In this document: in pieces, positions 7,948 through 17,212 of the stretch
Layout: each line of letters starts with the position of its first letter
Position numbering within the stretch: the stretch's first letter is position 1
DNA from: Clostridiales bacterium
GTDB taxonomy: Bacteria; Bacillota; Clostridia; Lachnospirales; Lachnospiraceae
DNA length: 57,471 nt
Direction of reading: 5' to 3'
NCBI GenBank assembly: GCA_012735495.1
Contig: JAAYHD010000033.1
Coordinates: 1 to 57,471 of the forward strand
Notes under the pieces: generated by a model
The model's input: only the letters and a program-made list of their open reading frames with translations
Told to the model about the DNA's origin: nothing
Database searches by the model: none
Program-made: the position numbers and the translations under genes

Positions 7948-9177
7948 TTACTTGTTCTGACGGTTTTTCTGCAGGAATTCCGGAATCTTTATACCATTAG
8001 GATCGGTATTGGTATTGATTGAGGGCTTTGCATGCTGGCTTGCCTGTTTCTGCTCCGGTTCACTGCTTGTCCCGCCCAGGCTGCTGGCCTTAAGGGGCGG
8101 TACATAGGGCTTGGTTCCCGGGAAGCTTGTCCTGGCTCCCGTATCCGGCTTCAGCATGCTATGTACGGGAGTGCTTGTCTGCGGTCTCTGCTTGAGGAAC
8201 GAAGGTGTCTTGACCAGTTCCCTCATGCCGCCGTACAACCCGGTTGCTATAACCGTGATTGTCGCCGTATCAGGTGTGGTATTGTCATACATTGCGCCGA
8301 ATATGATATTAGCCGATTCGCCTGCCAGCTCCTGAACCAATGTGGCTGCCTCATTTGCTTCGATAAGGCTTACATCTCCCGAAATATTGATTATTACATG
8401 GGACGCGCCCTGAATAGTTGTTTCAAGAAGGGGACTTGAAATGGCCTGCTTAACGGCTGTAACGCACTTCTCCTCACCGGTTCCGTATCCGATTCCTATA
8501 TGGGCTATACCCTTGTCCTTCATGACGGTCTTTACGTCTGCGAAGTCCAGGTTGATTAATCCGGGAACATTGATAAGATCCGTTATACCCTGGACACCCT
8601 GCTGCAGAACCTCGTCCGCCTTTTTCAATGCCTCCGGCATGGTTGTCCTGCGGTCGACGATTTCAAGCAGCTTGTCATTCGGAATAACAATCAGGGTATC
8701 GACATGTTCCTTCAAGCGCTCAATGCCTGCGATGGCATTGGTCATTCTCTGCTTCGCCTCGAATTTAAAAGGCTTTGTAACAATGCCTACCGTAAGTATC
8801 TCCATTTCCTTGGCTATCTGTGCGATAATGGGAGCCGCGCCTGTTCCTGTTCCGCCGCCCATGCCGCAGGTAACAAATACCATGTCAGCGCCTCTTACCA
8901 GCTCCGTCAACTGTTCCCTGCTCTCTTCGGCAGCTTTCTGCCCGATCTCAGGTATGGCGCCGGCACCAAGTCCTTTTGTCAGCTTTTCTCCTATTTGCAG
9001 GCAAATGGGAGCCTTGCAGTTCTTCAGGTGCTGCTTGTCCGTATTGACACAAATAAATTCGACACCCTTGATATTCTCTTCTATCATTCGATTAACGGCG
9101 TTATTTCCTGCTCCTCCCACTCCGATGACCAGGATCCGTGCAGTGTTTTCCGCCTCATTGGTTCTTATTTCGAGCAA
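7948..9177 (-). CDS. ftsZ: Cell division protein FtsZ
   Basis: A 409-residue tubulin-like GTPase that forms the division ring. [11 protein letters not shown] (residues 21-31) and the tubulin signature GGGTGTG (107-113) bind GTP. The T7 loop sits near residue 210, followed by the C-terminal domain, a variable linker of about 80 residues, and the conserved tail IPEFLQKNR that binds SepF/FtsA-type partners. The start is TTG at 9177, supported by AAGGAGG 8 bases upstream. The 205 bases between ftsQ and ftsZ contain AT-rich promoter-like sequence. No ftsA lies upstream, unlike many bacteria. Confidence 0.98.
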   Translation of the reverse strand: MLEIRTNEAENTARILVIGVGGAGNNAVNRMIEENIKGVEFICVNTDKQHLKNCKAPICLQIGEKLTKGLGAGAIPEIGQKAAEESREQLTELVRGADMVFVTCGMGGGTGTGAAPIIAQIAKEMEILTVGIVTKPFKFEAKQRMTNAIAGIERLKEHVDTLIVIPNDKLLEIVDRRTTMPEALKKADEVLQQGVQGITDLINVPGLINLDFADVKTVMKDKGIAHIGIGYGTGEEKCVTAVKQAISSPLLETTIQGASHVIINISGDVSLIEANEAATLVQELAGESANIIFGAMYDNTTPDTATITVIATGLYGGMRELVKTPSFLKQRPQTSTPVHSMLKPDTGARTSFPGTKPYVPPLKASSLGGTSSEPEQKQASQHAKPSINTNTDPNGIKIPEFLQKNRQNK

Positions 9178-9311
9178 GGTTTATTCCTCCTTCAAAGTAA
9201 TCTTCTTGATATGAAACAACTATTCAAACCCTTATTTTACCGCTTTTAAACCACATTATCATGTGATGCAATTTCATAATTATACAACCTATGGTATTAA
9301 TTCTATTATAT

Positions 9312-9340
9312 ATGATATATTTAAAACCTCAAATAATCAA
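9312..9340 (-). promoter_or_regulatory. Candidate promoter for ftsZ
   Basis: On the minus strand TTGATT (9335-9340) and TATCAT (9312-9317) are 17 bases apart. A second overlapping pair, TTGAGG and TATAAT with 16 bases between them, lies a few bases downstream. The position, about 135 bases upstream of ftsZ in an AT-rich gap, suggests ftsZ has its own promoter besides read-through from the dcw operon. Confidence 0.5.
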
Positions 9341-9382
9341 GCATTATTTTATGAAAATATTAATTATTTGATAATTTTTTGT

Positions 9383-10129
9383 CTAATCTTCCGACATCTC
9401 CGGGGTACCAATGAAATAATCGGTTCCGCCTCTCATGTCGATGGTCAGTTTTTTCCCTTCCACTTCATCCATTATGTTTTTCAGCTTTGCCAGTATCTCA
9501 TCATATGTGCTTCGTTTTCCAAGCAATGCCTTGATGCCGCCAAGATCCAGCGTTACCTCGTACTGCTTGTTAAAGCTGATCGTGTCCACCTTCAGCCCGC
9601 GTTTCTCAATCTGCTGCGTCAGGTTCAGTATCACGTCAAACAGTTCTTCCTTTTGTACCTCTAGCTTTTCATTCAATACGATTTTCTGGAATTTCAGCCC
9701 CTTAACCAGCGGAATGCCGTCAATCCTTTCGGATGTGCTTTCCACAACTATTCCATCTTTGTCAAAATAAAGATAATCTCCCATAAATTCGATACAGCCG
9801 GTTATTATCTTGTCATATACCCGGATGCTGATGGAGTTTCTGTCCTGAATCTTCATGGATATCTTCTCGACAAAAGGAATCCTGACATCCTTGAAATACT
9901 TGTATTTAAGGTAGAATATCAGGGTGTTGCCGTCTTCTTTTGAATTTACCAGCCATTCCAGTATCTGTTCCCTGTCATACCGCGAGCTGCCCGTGACAGT
10001 TATGTTCTTCAGCTGAAATGCATATATGAAGACCGCTGCCGGCAGAACCAGGAAAACAGCTATCTTAAGAATGCGCTTTGTTATTCTGCGAAGTACGCTA
10101 TTGTTTTTCCTATGCACCAATTTGTCCAT
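9383..10129 (-). CDS. ftsQ: Cell division protein FtsQ/DivIB
   Basis: A 248-residue bitopic divisome protein. A basic cytoplasmic N-terminus (about residues 1-25) precedes one membrane helix (ILKIAVFLVLPAAVFIYAF). A POTRA domain follows (LKNITVTGSSRYDREQILEWL), then the FtsQ/DivIB beta domain. It bridges FtsL/FtsB-type proteins and the septal synthase. AGGTGA lies just before ATG. It follows murA by 41 bases. The family is short on conserved residues, so the call rests on topology, POTRA pattern and position before ftsZ. Confidence 0.9.
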   Translation of the reverse strand: MDKLVHRKNNSVLRRITKRILKIAVFLVLPAAVFIYAFQLKNITVTGSSRYDREQILEWLVNSKEDGNTLIFYLKYKYFKDVRIPFVEKISMKIQDRNSISIRVYDKIITGCIEFMGDYLYFDKDGIVVESTSERIDGIPLVKGLKFQKIVLNEKLEVQKEELFDVILNLTQQIEKRGLKVDTISFNKQYEVTLDLGGIKALLGKRSTYDEILAKLKNIMDEVEGKKLTIDMRGGTDYFIGTPEMSED

Positions 10130-10170
10130 TGCTCACCTGTTCCAACGATTCGGCATATTCAACCTATGCG

Positions 10171-11439
10171 TCATCCGGCATCATCACCGCAGTAATGTAT
10201 ATTCGCGCCAAGATTGCCCAAATCCCTGCAGATATCCTCGTATCCCCGCTCAATGATGACCGCGTCATTTACCGTCGTTTCTCCCTCCGCAGCCAGACCT
10301 GCAATCACCATGGCGGCTCCCGCGCGCAGGTCGCGGGCCTTTACCTCGGCTCCCTTAAGCTTTGCGACTCCCGTAATAACCGCCGTTTTTTCATTTCTCA
10401 GGAGTATGTCGGCTCCCATTTTCCTAAGCTCCTCTGCATTTTGAAAGCGTGAATCAAATATCTCCTCGACAATTGTGCTTTTTCCGTCGGCAATGCTGAG
10501 AACCGTCATAAGCTGGGACTGCATATCCGTGGGGAATCCGGGATATGGCTTTGTCTTAAGCAGGTCATAAGGAAGCAGCCGTTTGCTGCGGCTGATTTTC
10601 ACATGCCTGTCACCGGTTATTATTTTGCAGCCTGTCTTTTCAAGAACCTTTATTACAGCTTCTGCCTGGTGTACGGGAACATCAAACAGCACCGCATCTC
10701 CGCCTGCGGCAGCCACGGCCGCCATATATGTTCCGGCGGCTATCCTGTCGGGCGACAGAGTGTGTTCCACATCATGCAGCCTTTCAACTCCCTCAATCTC
10801 GATAAAGGATGTCCCTTTTCCCTTGAGTCTTGCCCCGGCTCCCTCAAGATAAGTGCACAGCTCCTGCACCTCCGGTTCCCGTGCGGCATTATATATACGT
10901 GTGATACCCTCCGCCAGCACCGCCGCAAGTATTATGTTCTGCGTGGCTCCCACACTGGGGAATTTCAGGAATATATCGGTACCGGTTATTTTGTCCGTTT
11001 GGCAGTTTATTATGCCGTTTTCCTCGTTAAGGCTTACATTCATCTTCCTGATCGAATCCAGGTGAAAGTCGATGGGCCTGTTTCCGATTGAGCAGCCGCC
11101 CGGATAGGCTATACTGACCTCATGGCATCTTCCAATCAATGCTCCCAGGAACAATATGGAGCTTCTCATCTTCCGCACCGAGCTTTCAGATACCTTGGCG
11201 GATTTAACGTCCGCCGTGTCAATCACCAGGGAGTTTCCTTCCCATGAAGCCTTGCACCCCAGTTCCTCAAGCACGTTGATCATATGGTATACATCAAGTA
11301 TTTTCGGGCAGTTCCTAAGTACCGTAACGCCTTTGTTGAGAAGTGATGCGGCAATAACCGGCAATGCCGCATTCTTCGAACCCTGTATCCTTGTTTCACC
11401 CTTTAGCCTAACTCCGCCGGTAACCTTGATACTCGACAC
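10171..11439 (-). CDS. murA: UDP-N-acetylglucosamine 1-carboxyvinyltransferase MurA
   Basis: A 422-residue EPSP-synthase-fold enzyme that transfers enolpyruvate from PEP to UDP-GlcNAc, the first committed step of peptidoglycan synthesis. The substrate-binding GSKNAALP is near residue 20, and the active-site Cys lies in PGGCSIGNRPIDFHL. That Cys is the target of fosfomycin. The start is GTG at 11439 with GAGGTG upstream. It lies between ftsW and ftsQ. In many related clusters murG occupies the ftsW-murA gap. Here nothing does. Confidence 0.96.
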   Translation of the reverse strand: MSSIKVTGGVRLKGETRIQGSKNAALPVIAASLLNKGVTVLRNCPKILDVYHMINVLEELGCKASWEGNSLVIDTADVKSAKVSESSVRKMRSSILFLGALIGRCHEVSIAYPGGCSIGNRPIDFHLDSIRKMNVSLNEENGIINCQTDKITGTDIFLKFPSVGATQNIILAAVLAEGITRIYNAAREPEVQELCTYLEGAGARLKGKGTSFIEIEGVERLHDVEHTLSPDRIAAGTYMAAVAAAGGDAVLFDVPVHQAEAVIKVLEKTGCKIITGDRHVKISRSKRLLPYDLLKTKPYPGFPTDMQSQLMTVLSIADGKSTIVEEIFDSRFQNAEELRKMGADILLRNEKTAVITGVAKLKGAEVKARDLRAGAAMVIAGLAAEGETTVNDAVIIERGYEDICRDLGNLGANIHYCGDDAG

Positions 11440-11504
11440 TATGCACCTCAGACATGAAGGAAATACAATACTACTATATGATATTTCCTTTGTCCGTGTG
11501 ATAG

Positions 11505-12650
11505 CTAAGCCTTGTATGCCTTGATCTGGTTGGATACGCTGAGCACTATCCCCATTTCAAACAGTATGACCATGAGCGAGCTGCCCCCGTAGCTGATAAA
11601 CGGCAGGGGTATACCGGTTGAGGGTATGGTGCTGGTTACTACGGCGATATTTATCAGTACCTGTGAAGCTATATGTATCAATACCCCGGTGGCGATAAGC
11701 CCGCCATACAGGTCCGGAGCATTAATCGCTATAACAAATATTCTCCATAGGAGCAGGATGAACAATAGTATAAGGGCAATGGCTCCGAACAGTCCCAGTT
11801 CCTCGCAAATTACCGAAAATATCATGTCGTTGTGGGATTCCGGTATGAATCCCAGCTTCTGCATGCTTTCTCCCAAACCCTTGCCGAATATTCCGCCGGA
11901 AGCGATCGCATACAGTCCCTGCAGTATCTGGTAGCCCTTTTCATGTGTCTCGACATTCAGCCAGGCATCAAACCTCTCCGACCTGAAGTCGACGAAGAAA
12001 ATCATTACCGCAACCAAGGCTCCCATCGCAAGTCCGGATATGATGAAGTAAGCCTTCTTCTTGCTGGCAACAAAGCATATTCCTACGAAAATAAGCCCTA
12101 TGATCAGCCCGGTCGACAGGTTCTCTACTATTACCAGCCCCAGGAGGGGAGCAATGAATACGGCCACTCTCAGAAAGCCCCATATTTTATCCAGTCTTCT
12201 CGGCGCCAGGTTGACAATATATGCCGTAAACATAATGACGGCAATCTTTGAAAGCTCAGAGGGCTGGAAGCTTCCCAGGCTTCCGATTTCTATCCATCGC
12301 TTAGCTCCCTTTATTTCTTCACCGAAGGCAATAACATATATCTGAAGGAATACGCACAGAAGATAAAGTATGGTTACGGGTTTTAATTTTATAATCGGCA
12401 GTTTTTTTATATAAATCCTGTAATCGATCTTGGAGACAAAAAGCATGATAAGAATTCCCGCCCCTCCAAGCAGCGCCTGCCTGGACAGGTAATATGTGGC
12501 GTCTCCGTACAGCCTTTGGGCGTTGTAGGATGATGTGCTGTATATCATAACAAGCCCAAAGCATACCAAAAAAAGAATCAAAAACAGAAGACTATAATCA
12601 TAATACCTATACAGTTTTTCCTTTTTAGGTTTGCCTGCCGTTCTTTCCAT
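11505..12650 (-). CDS. ftsW: SEDS peptidoglycan polymerase FtsW/SpoVE
   Basis: A 381-residue polytopic protein with about ten membrane helices. It polymerises lipid II glycan strands with a partner class B PBP at the septum. FtsW/RodA/SpoVE features include the periplasmic loop with AKRWIEIGSLGSFQPSELSK, the GLGESMQKLGFIPESHNDMIF stretch, and the C-terminal PLPFISYGGSS. The start at 12650 is chosen because GGGAGA lies just upstream. A longer frame to 12665 overlaps the murD stop. Sequence alone does not separate vegetative FtsW from sporulation SpoVE. The dcw context allows either. Confidence 0.93.
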   Translation of the reverse strand: MERTAGKPKKEKLYRYYDYSLLFLILFLVCFGLVMIYSTSSYNAQRLYGDATYYLSRQALLGGAGILIMLFVSKIDYRIYIKKLPIIKLKPVTILYLLCVFLQIYVIAFGEEIKGAKRWIEIGSLGSFQPSELSKIAVIMFTAYIVNLAPRRLDKIWGFLRVAVFIAPLLGLVIVENLSTGLIIGLIFVGICFVASKKKAYFIISGLAMGALVAVMIFFVDFRSERFDAWLNVETHEKGYQILQGLYAIASGGIFGKGLGESMQKLGFIPESHNDMIFSVICEELGLFGAIALILLFILLLWRIFVIAINAPDLYGGLIATGVLIHIASQVLINIAVVTSTIPSTGIPLPFISYGGSSLMVILFEMGIVLSVSNQIKAYKA

Positions 12651-12661
12651 ATACTCTCCCA

Positions 12662-14026
12662 TCAACTATTGCGTAATTCCCTGACATACTCCTTGAACAT
12701 TCTGCCTCTTTGCTCATAGCTGTCAAACATATCCCAGCTGGCACAGGCAGGAGACAACAGCACCGCATCACCGTTGGCAGCTCTCTTGGCACTAACACGA
12801 ACTGCTTCCTTAAGATCGTTCACCATTACGATATTCGTAAAACCGTATTTTTTCGCGGTCTCGGCTATAATCTCCCTGGTCTGCCCCATTAGGACGAGCA
12901 GCTTAACCCTGCCGGGAAAGCACTTGACCCACTCGTCAAAGGCAAGCCCCTTGTCATAACCGCCGCCTATCAGGATGGTCGGAGCTTTCATGGCAAGGAC
13001 GGCCTTTATTGACGCGTCCGGATTGGTTCCCTTGGAGTCGTTGTAGTAGCTCACCCCATCTATTGTATCGACATATTCAATTCTATGTTCAACCGCTTTA
13101 AACGATATGACCGCTTTATAAATAACCTCAATCGGGATTCCCATGGCAATGCCCGCGCCGACAGAGGCCATGACATTTTCATAATTATGCTTTCCCAGGA
13201 TTCGAAGCTCGTTTACATTGCATATGTGTATGGTATTTTTATCCTTCTTATAGAATATATCGTCACCGTCAAGATATATTCCGTCATCAAGCACCCGTTC
13301 GCTGGAAAAATACATTACTCTCGCATTAAGCTCGGTTCCGATTCTTCGGGTGTGTTCATCCTCGTAATTTAAAATGGACAGGCTGCCCATATCCTGGTTC
13401 TTTGCGATATCCTTCTTTAGGCGGATGTAATTCTCCATGGTGTAATGCCTGTTTAAATGGTCCGGAGTAATATTAAGTATTACGCTTACATCAGGGCGAA
13501 ACTCATGGACAGTCTCAAGCTGGAAGCTGCTGACCTCGATAACCGTTACCGAATCGTTTGTGGTTTCAAGGGCTATGTCCGAATAGGGATTTCCGATGTT
13601 TCCGCATACAAACACTTCCTTGTACCAGGCCTTCATGATTTCGCCTATCAGGGATGTGGTTGTTGTCTTGCCGTTGGTTCCGGTTACCGCTATAATCCTT
13701 CCCTTGGAGAAACGGTATGCAAGCTCTATTTCTCCCCATACGGGTATATTTCTTCTCTTAACCGCCATTACAAACGGATGGTCAACAGCTATACCCGGAC
13801 TTAAAATCATCAGGTCGATTTGATTCAGCATATCATCCGGAAATTCTCCCAGGTATATCTCCGCGTTTTTATCAGAAACCAGCTTATCTTTCAAGCTGTC
13901 TGCTTCCTTTTCCTTATTCTCATCATATAATATGACCGGGGCACCAACCTTCTGAAGCAGTCTTGCCGCCGCAATACCGCTTTTTCCGGTGCCAAACACC
14001 AGTACCTTCTTATCCTTCAAAATCAT
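12662..14026 (-). CDS. murD: UDP-N-acetylmuramoylalanine-D-glutamate ligase MurD
   Basis: A 454-residue cytoplasmic Mur ligase adding D-glutamate to UDP-MurNAc-L-Ala. An N-terminal nucleotide-binding domain (VLVFGTGKSGIAAARLL) recognises the UDP substrate. The central ATPase loop is AVTGTNGKTTTTSLIGEI near residue 115. The C-terminal domain carries YNDSKGTNPDAS and LLSPACASWDMFDSYEQRG, both MurD hallmarks. It follows mraY by 30 bases and touches ftsW, within the mraY-started transcript. Confidence 0.97.
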   Translation of the reverse strand: MILKDKKVLVFGTGKSGIAAARLLQKVGAPVILYDENKEKEADSLKDKLVSDKNAEIYLGEFPDDMLNQIDLMILSPGIAVDHPFVMAVKRRNIPVWGEIELAYRFSKGRIIAVTGTNGKTTTTSLIGEIMKAWYKEVFVCGNIGNPYSDIALETTNDSVTVIEVSSFQLETVHEFRPDVSVILNITPDHLNRHYTMENYIRLKKDIAKNQDMGSLSILNYEDEHTRRIGTELNARVMYFSSERVLDDGIYLDGDDIFYKKDKNTIHICNVNELRILGKHNYENVMASVGAGIAMGIPIEVIYKAVISFKAVEHRIEYVDTIDGVSYYNDSKGTNPDASIKAVLAMKAPTILIGGGYDKGLAFDEWVKCFPGRVKLLVLMGQTREIIAETAKKYGFTNIVMVNDLKEAVRVSAKRAANGDAVLLSPACASWDMFDSYEQRGRMFKEYVRELRNS

Positions 14027-14056
14027 ATGGTAATCATGCCTTTCATGATGCCTGTG

Positions 14057-15025
14057 CTAACTTATTCCCATAAAGGCAATAAGGCACAGGATAGTTGTAA
14101 TTATTGAAAATACAGCCACTATCCTGGTTTCCGACCATCCCATAAGCTCGAAATGATGATGTATCGGAGCCATCTTAAACAGCCTTTTTCCGCCTGTCAG
14201 CTTGAAATATCCCACCTGGAGGATTACCGACAGTACCTCAATGAAATAAATCATTGCCACAATTATAATGAATAAGGGCATCCTCAGCATATAAGCCGCC
14301 GATGCAACGAAGCCTCCCAGCGCAAGGGAGCCGGTGTCGCCCATTATTACCTTCGCCGGGTATACATTATAGAGCAGAAATCCCAGCAGGCTTCCTGCAA
14401 CCGCTCCCGCAATTGGCGAAACACCGCTCTTTAAGCCTATGGACACAACCGTAAAGAATGTTGCTATCAACATGGTAACACTTGACTCCAGCCCGTCCAG
14501 TCCGTCGGTGAAATTGGAACCGTTGACCGTGCCCAGCACGGCAAAAAACAGCATGGGGATGAACAGGTATGATATATCCAGGTATTTCCCCCCTGAAAAC
14601 GGAATCAGCATCAAGGTTGCGTCCTCAACATATGTTACGAGATAATAGCCGAATATTGCGGTTACAAGTATCTGTCCCAGGAGCTTCTGCCAGGCTTTAA
14701 GGCCTAATGAACGCTTCATTACCACCTTTATGTAGTCGTCCATGAACCCAATTATGCCAAATCCGATGGTAACAAACAGGACAGGTATGATTTCCTTATT
14801 GTCCTTTAAGAAGAAAAGGCTGGTTATCGATATGCTCAGGACAATAACGATTCCTCCCATGGTCGGTGTACCCGTCTTCTTAAGATGGGTCTTGGGACCG
14901 TCATCCCTGACATACTGCCCGATTTTTAATCTTCTCAAAAAAGGAATCAATATGGGGCACAGCACCACACATATGCCGAATGAAATAATAACGGGTAATA
15001 TAACCTGCATATTCGCCAGTTCCAT
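14057..15025 (-). CDS. mraY: Phospho-N-acetylmuramoyl-pentapeptide transferase MraY
   Basis: A 322-residue enzyme with ten membrane helices that moves phospho-MurNAc-pentapeptide onto undecaprenyl phosphate to form lipid I. Family motifs include GTPTMGG, the Asp pair in FMDDYIK, NGSNFTDGLDGL, and the C-terminal MAPIHHHFELMGWSE. AGGAG lies 7 bases before ATG. A good promoter with a 5' hairpin lies about 75 bases upstream. murF, and often murE, usually precede mraY. Both are missing here. Confidence 0.97.
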   Translation of the reverse strand: MELANMQVILPVIISFGICVVLCPILIPFLRRLKIGQYVRDDGPKTHLKKTGTPTMGGIVIVLSISITSLFFLKDNKEIIPVLFVTIGFGIIGFMDDYIKVVMKRSLGLKAWQKLLGQILVTAIFGYYLVTYVEDATLMLIPFSGGKYLDISYLFIPMLFFAVLGTVNGSNFTDGLDGLESSVTMLIATFFTVVSIGLKSGVSPIAGAVAGSLLGFLLYNVYPAKVIMGDTGSLALGGFVASAAYMLRMPLFIIIVAMIYFIEVLSVILQVGYFKLTGGKRLFKMAPIHHHFELMGWSETRIVAVFSIITTILCLIAFMGIS

Positions 15026-15082
15026 AGATACTCCTATCCGCCTTCATACCAGGCTTGATTCTTAAGTGTTGTTTATATGCCC

Positions 15083-15133
15083 GGTGTCCTTTGACACCTT
15101 GGCTATTATACTTTATTACCTTTAAAATAACAA
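15083..15133 (-). promoter_or_regulatory. Promoter for mraY-murD-ftsW-murA-ftsQ, with a hairpin at the predicted 5' end
   Basis: On the minus strand TTGTTA (15128-15133) and TATAAT (15105-15110) are 17 bases apart. The predicted start near 15098 coincides with a perfect stem GGTGTC-AAAG-GACACC (15083-15098). Such 5'-terminal stem-loops can slow mRNA decay. The leader to mraY is about 70 bases. Confidence 0.65.
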
Positions 15134-15174
15134 TATTATTTATGTGAAATATTTAATAGTATAATATTCATATT

Positions 15175-17121
15175 TCAATAATACAGCACAAGGCTGCTTC
15201 CCCTGTTCACACTCTCTCCGGGAAGGGGAAACTGTTCAGTTACGGTTTCGCCGTCTCCCAAAGTATAGACATCTTCGAAGTCATATATTCGCAGCAGGTC
15301 CTTCATTTCTTTCCTGGTCTTTCCTATTAAGTCGGGCACCTCGAATGTTCCAACCTCGTATTGCTTCAACTCTTCCTCGGTATATTCCGGCTCGATGCCC
15401 ATGTATGGAAGAATGCTGTTAAACAGGTCCGCAATAACCGGGGCTGCAACCGTTCCCCCGTAATATATCCCCACGGGTTCGTCAATAAGTACCAGGGCAA
15501 TCACCTGGGGATCGTCCGCGGGAGCAAATCCTATAAAGGAGGATATGTATTTACCCGATCTTCTTGGAAGCTTTTCGGATGTGGCCGTCTTTCCGCCGAC
15601 CCTGAATCCCGGAAGGTACGCCCTTTTGCCGGTACCGCCCGATACCACCGCTTCCAAAAGCTGCTTCATCGTTTCCGATGTCTCCTTGCTGATGACATTC
15701 TCCTTGGTCTCATACGTCAGGGTTTTAATCAGCCTGCCGTCACGGGACCTGATTTCGCGCCCGAAATGCGGTGTTACCAAAGTACCGCCGTTTATTATGG
15801 CGCTGGCCGCGGTAAGCAGCTGCAAAGGCGTTATCTGGAACGACTGCCCGAAGGACATGGTCGCCAGCTCGACCGCGCCGATATCTTCGATATCATGCAT
15901 AATCGAATTGGCCTCGCCGGGAATATCAACCCCGGTTTTATTAAACAGGCCCAGCTTCTTATAATACTCGTAGGTCTTTTTTACGCCCACCCTGGCGCCA
16001 ACCTCCATGAATACCGGGTTGCACGAATTCATTATGCCTTCCATAAATGACTGGCTGCCGTGGCCTCCCGCCTTGTGGCACCTTATTATCCTGTCCTCGA
16101 CCCTTTTGTATCCCGGGCAGAAGAACCTGTCGTCCAGGCTGAGTACTTTTTCCTCCAACGCCGCCGTCGTTGTTACAATCTTGAATGCCGAACCGGGCTC
16201 GTATGTATCGCTTATGCAGGCGTTTCTCCACATTCCGTTGAGCAGTTCGTTCAGCTTTTCGGAGCTTAGTGTTTCACCCACATAATCCTGCGCTATTTCA
16301 TTTATCAGGTTATATGGATTGTTCAGGTCAAACTCCGGGGCATTAACCATCGCGTATATCTCCCCGTTGTTGGGGTTCATGACAATCAGCTTTACATTGT
16401 CCGCGCCCTTGGCCTCCATGACCTTGTATGCAGCCTGTTCCGCATACTTCTGTATGTTTACGTCGAGGGTCAGATACAGGTCGTTTCCCGGCTGGGGTGT
16501 AATCCTGTCCTCGGCTGCATTTTCTATTTCAACACCATATGCAGTTGTCAAGGTAAGAATTGTTCCGTTTATTCCCTTCAGGTATTCCTCGTACTTTACC
16601 TCAAGGCCAATAACGCCCTGGTTGTCGCTGCCGGTAAAGCCTATTACCTTGGAAGCCAGGCTTCCGTACGGATAATACCTCTTATAATCCTCGTCCACCA
16701 TCACGCCGTCAAGCTTATACTCCCTGATCCTGTCTGCAGTTTCCTTGTTGACGTTGGACTTTATTCTCTCTATGGAGCTGACCTTTTCTACCCTTTTCCT
16801 TACATATTCCTCGCTTAAGCCCAACTCCTCCGACAGCACCTTAATCACCCTTTCGGGTTCCGTTATCTGATTGTGGATGACAGATATTGTACATACCGGT
16901 TTATTCGTGGCTATCTCCACACCGTTGATATCGTAAATGCTGCCCCGTTCCGCCTTGATTGGTCTTTCCCTTTCATGAAGCGCCTTAGCGCGGGCAGCAT
17001 ATTCCTCCGACTTGAAAATTATCAGATATGTCAATCTACCGGTCAGCAAAATCGCGGTAATAAGTATTACTACAATAATTATCAGGATGTTCCTTCTGTT
17101 GTATGTCCTGTTTTTTGCCAT
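15175..17121 (-). CDS. spoVD: Class B penicillin-binding protein, SpoVD type with PASTA domain
   Basis: A 648-residue membrane-anchored transpeptidase that cross-links peptidoglycan, probably spore cortex or septal wall. One N-terminal membrane helix (ILIIIVVILITAILLTGRL) precedes a PBP dimerisation domain, then the transpeptidase domain with SAFK near residue 310, SCN and KTAT. A single C-terminal PASTA domain (about 590-648, starting FEVPDLIGKTRKEMKDLL) matches SpoVD architecture. The third motif reads KTA rather than the usual KTG. AGGACGG lies before ATG. It follows a second class B PBP by 91 bases, the pbpB-spoVD order of Bacillus. SpoVD rather than a second FtsI is inferred from PASTA and order. 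Confidence 0.88.
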   Translation of the reverse strand: MAKNRTYNRRNILIIIVVILITAILLTGRLTYLIIFKSEEYAARAKALHERERPIKAERGSIYDINGVEIATNKPVCTISVIHNQITEPERVIKVLSEELGLSEEYVRKRVEKVSSIERIKSNVNKETADRIREYKLDGVMVDEDYKRYYPYGSLASKVIGFTGSDNQGVIGLEVKYEEYLKGINGTILTLTTAYGVEIENAAEDRITPQPGNDLYLTLDVNIQKYAEQAAYKVMEAKGADNVKLIVMNPNNGEIYAMVNAPEFDLNNPYNLINEIAQDYVGETLSSEKLNELLNGMWRNACISDTYEPGSAFKIVTTTAALEEKVLSLDDRFFCPGYKRVEDRIIRCHKAGGHGSQSFMEGIMNSCNPVFMEVGARVGVKKTYEYYKKLGLFNKTGVDIPGEANSIMHDIEDIGAVELATMSFGQSFQITPLQLLTAASAIINGGTLVTPHFGREIRSRDGRLIKTLTYETKENVISKETSETMKQLLEAVVSGGTGKRAYLPGFRVGGKTATSEKLPRRSGKYISSFIGFAPADDPQVIALVLIDEPVGIYYGGTVAAPVIADLFNSILPYMGIEPEYTEEELKQYEVGTFEVPDLIGKTRKEMKDLLRIYDFEDVYTLGDGETVTEQFPLPGESVNRGSSLVLYY

Positions 17122-17212
17122 ATCATCCGTCCTGAAACTCTTGTCGTTTTATTTTATTACCGATGATATGACTTTATTCTTGTTAACAGTGTCAGGCGGT
17201 ATTTAAAAGCTG

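Noticed and set aside
17163-17205. Possible SigE-type promoter ahead of spoVD
   Set aside because: CATATCAT on the minus strand resembles a SigE -10 but no matching -35 lies at the right distance.
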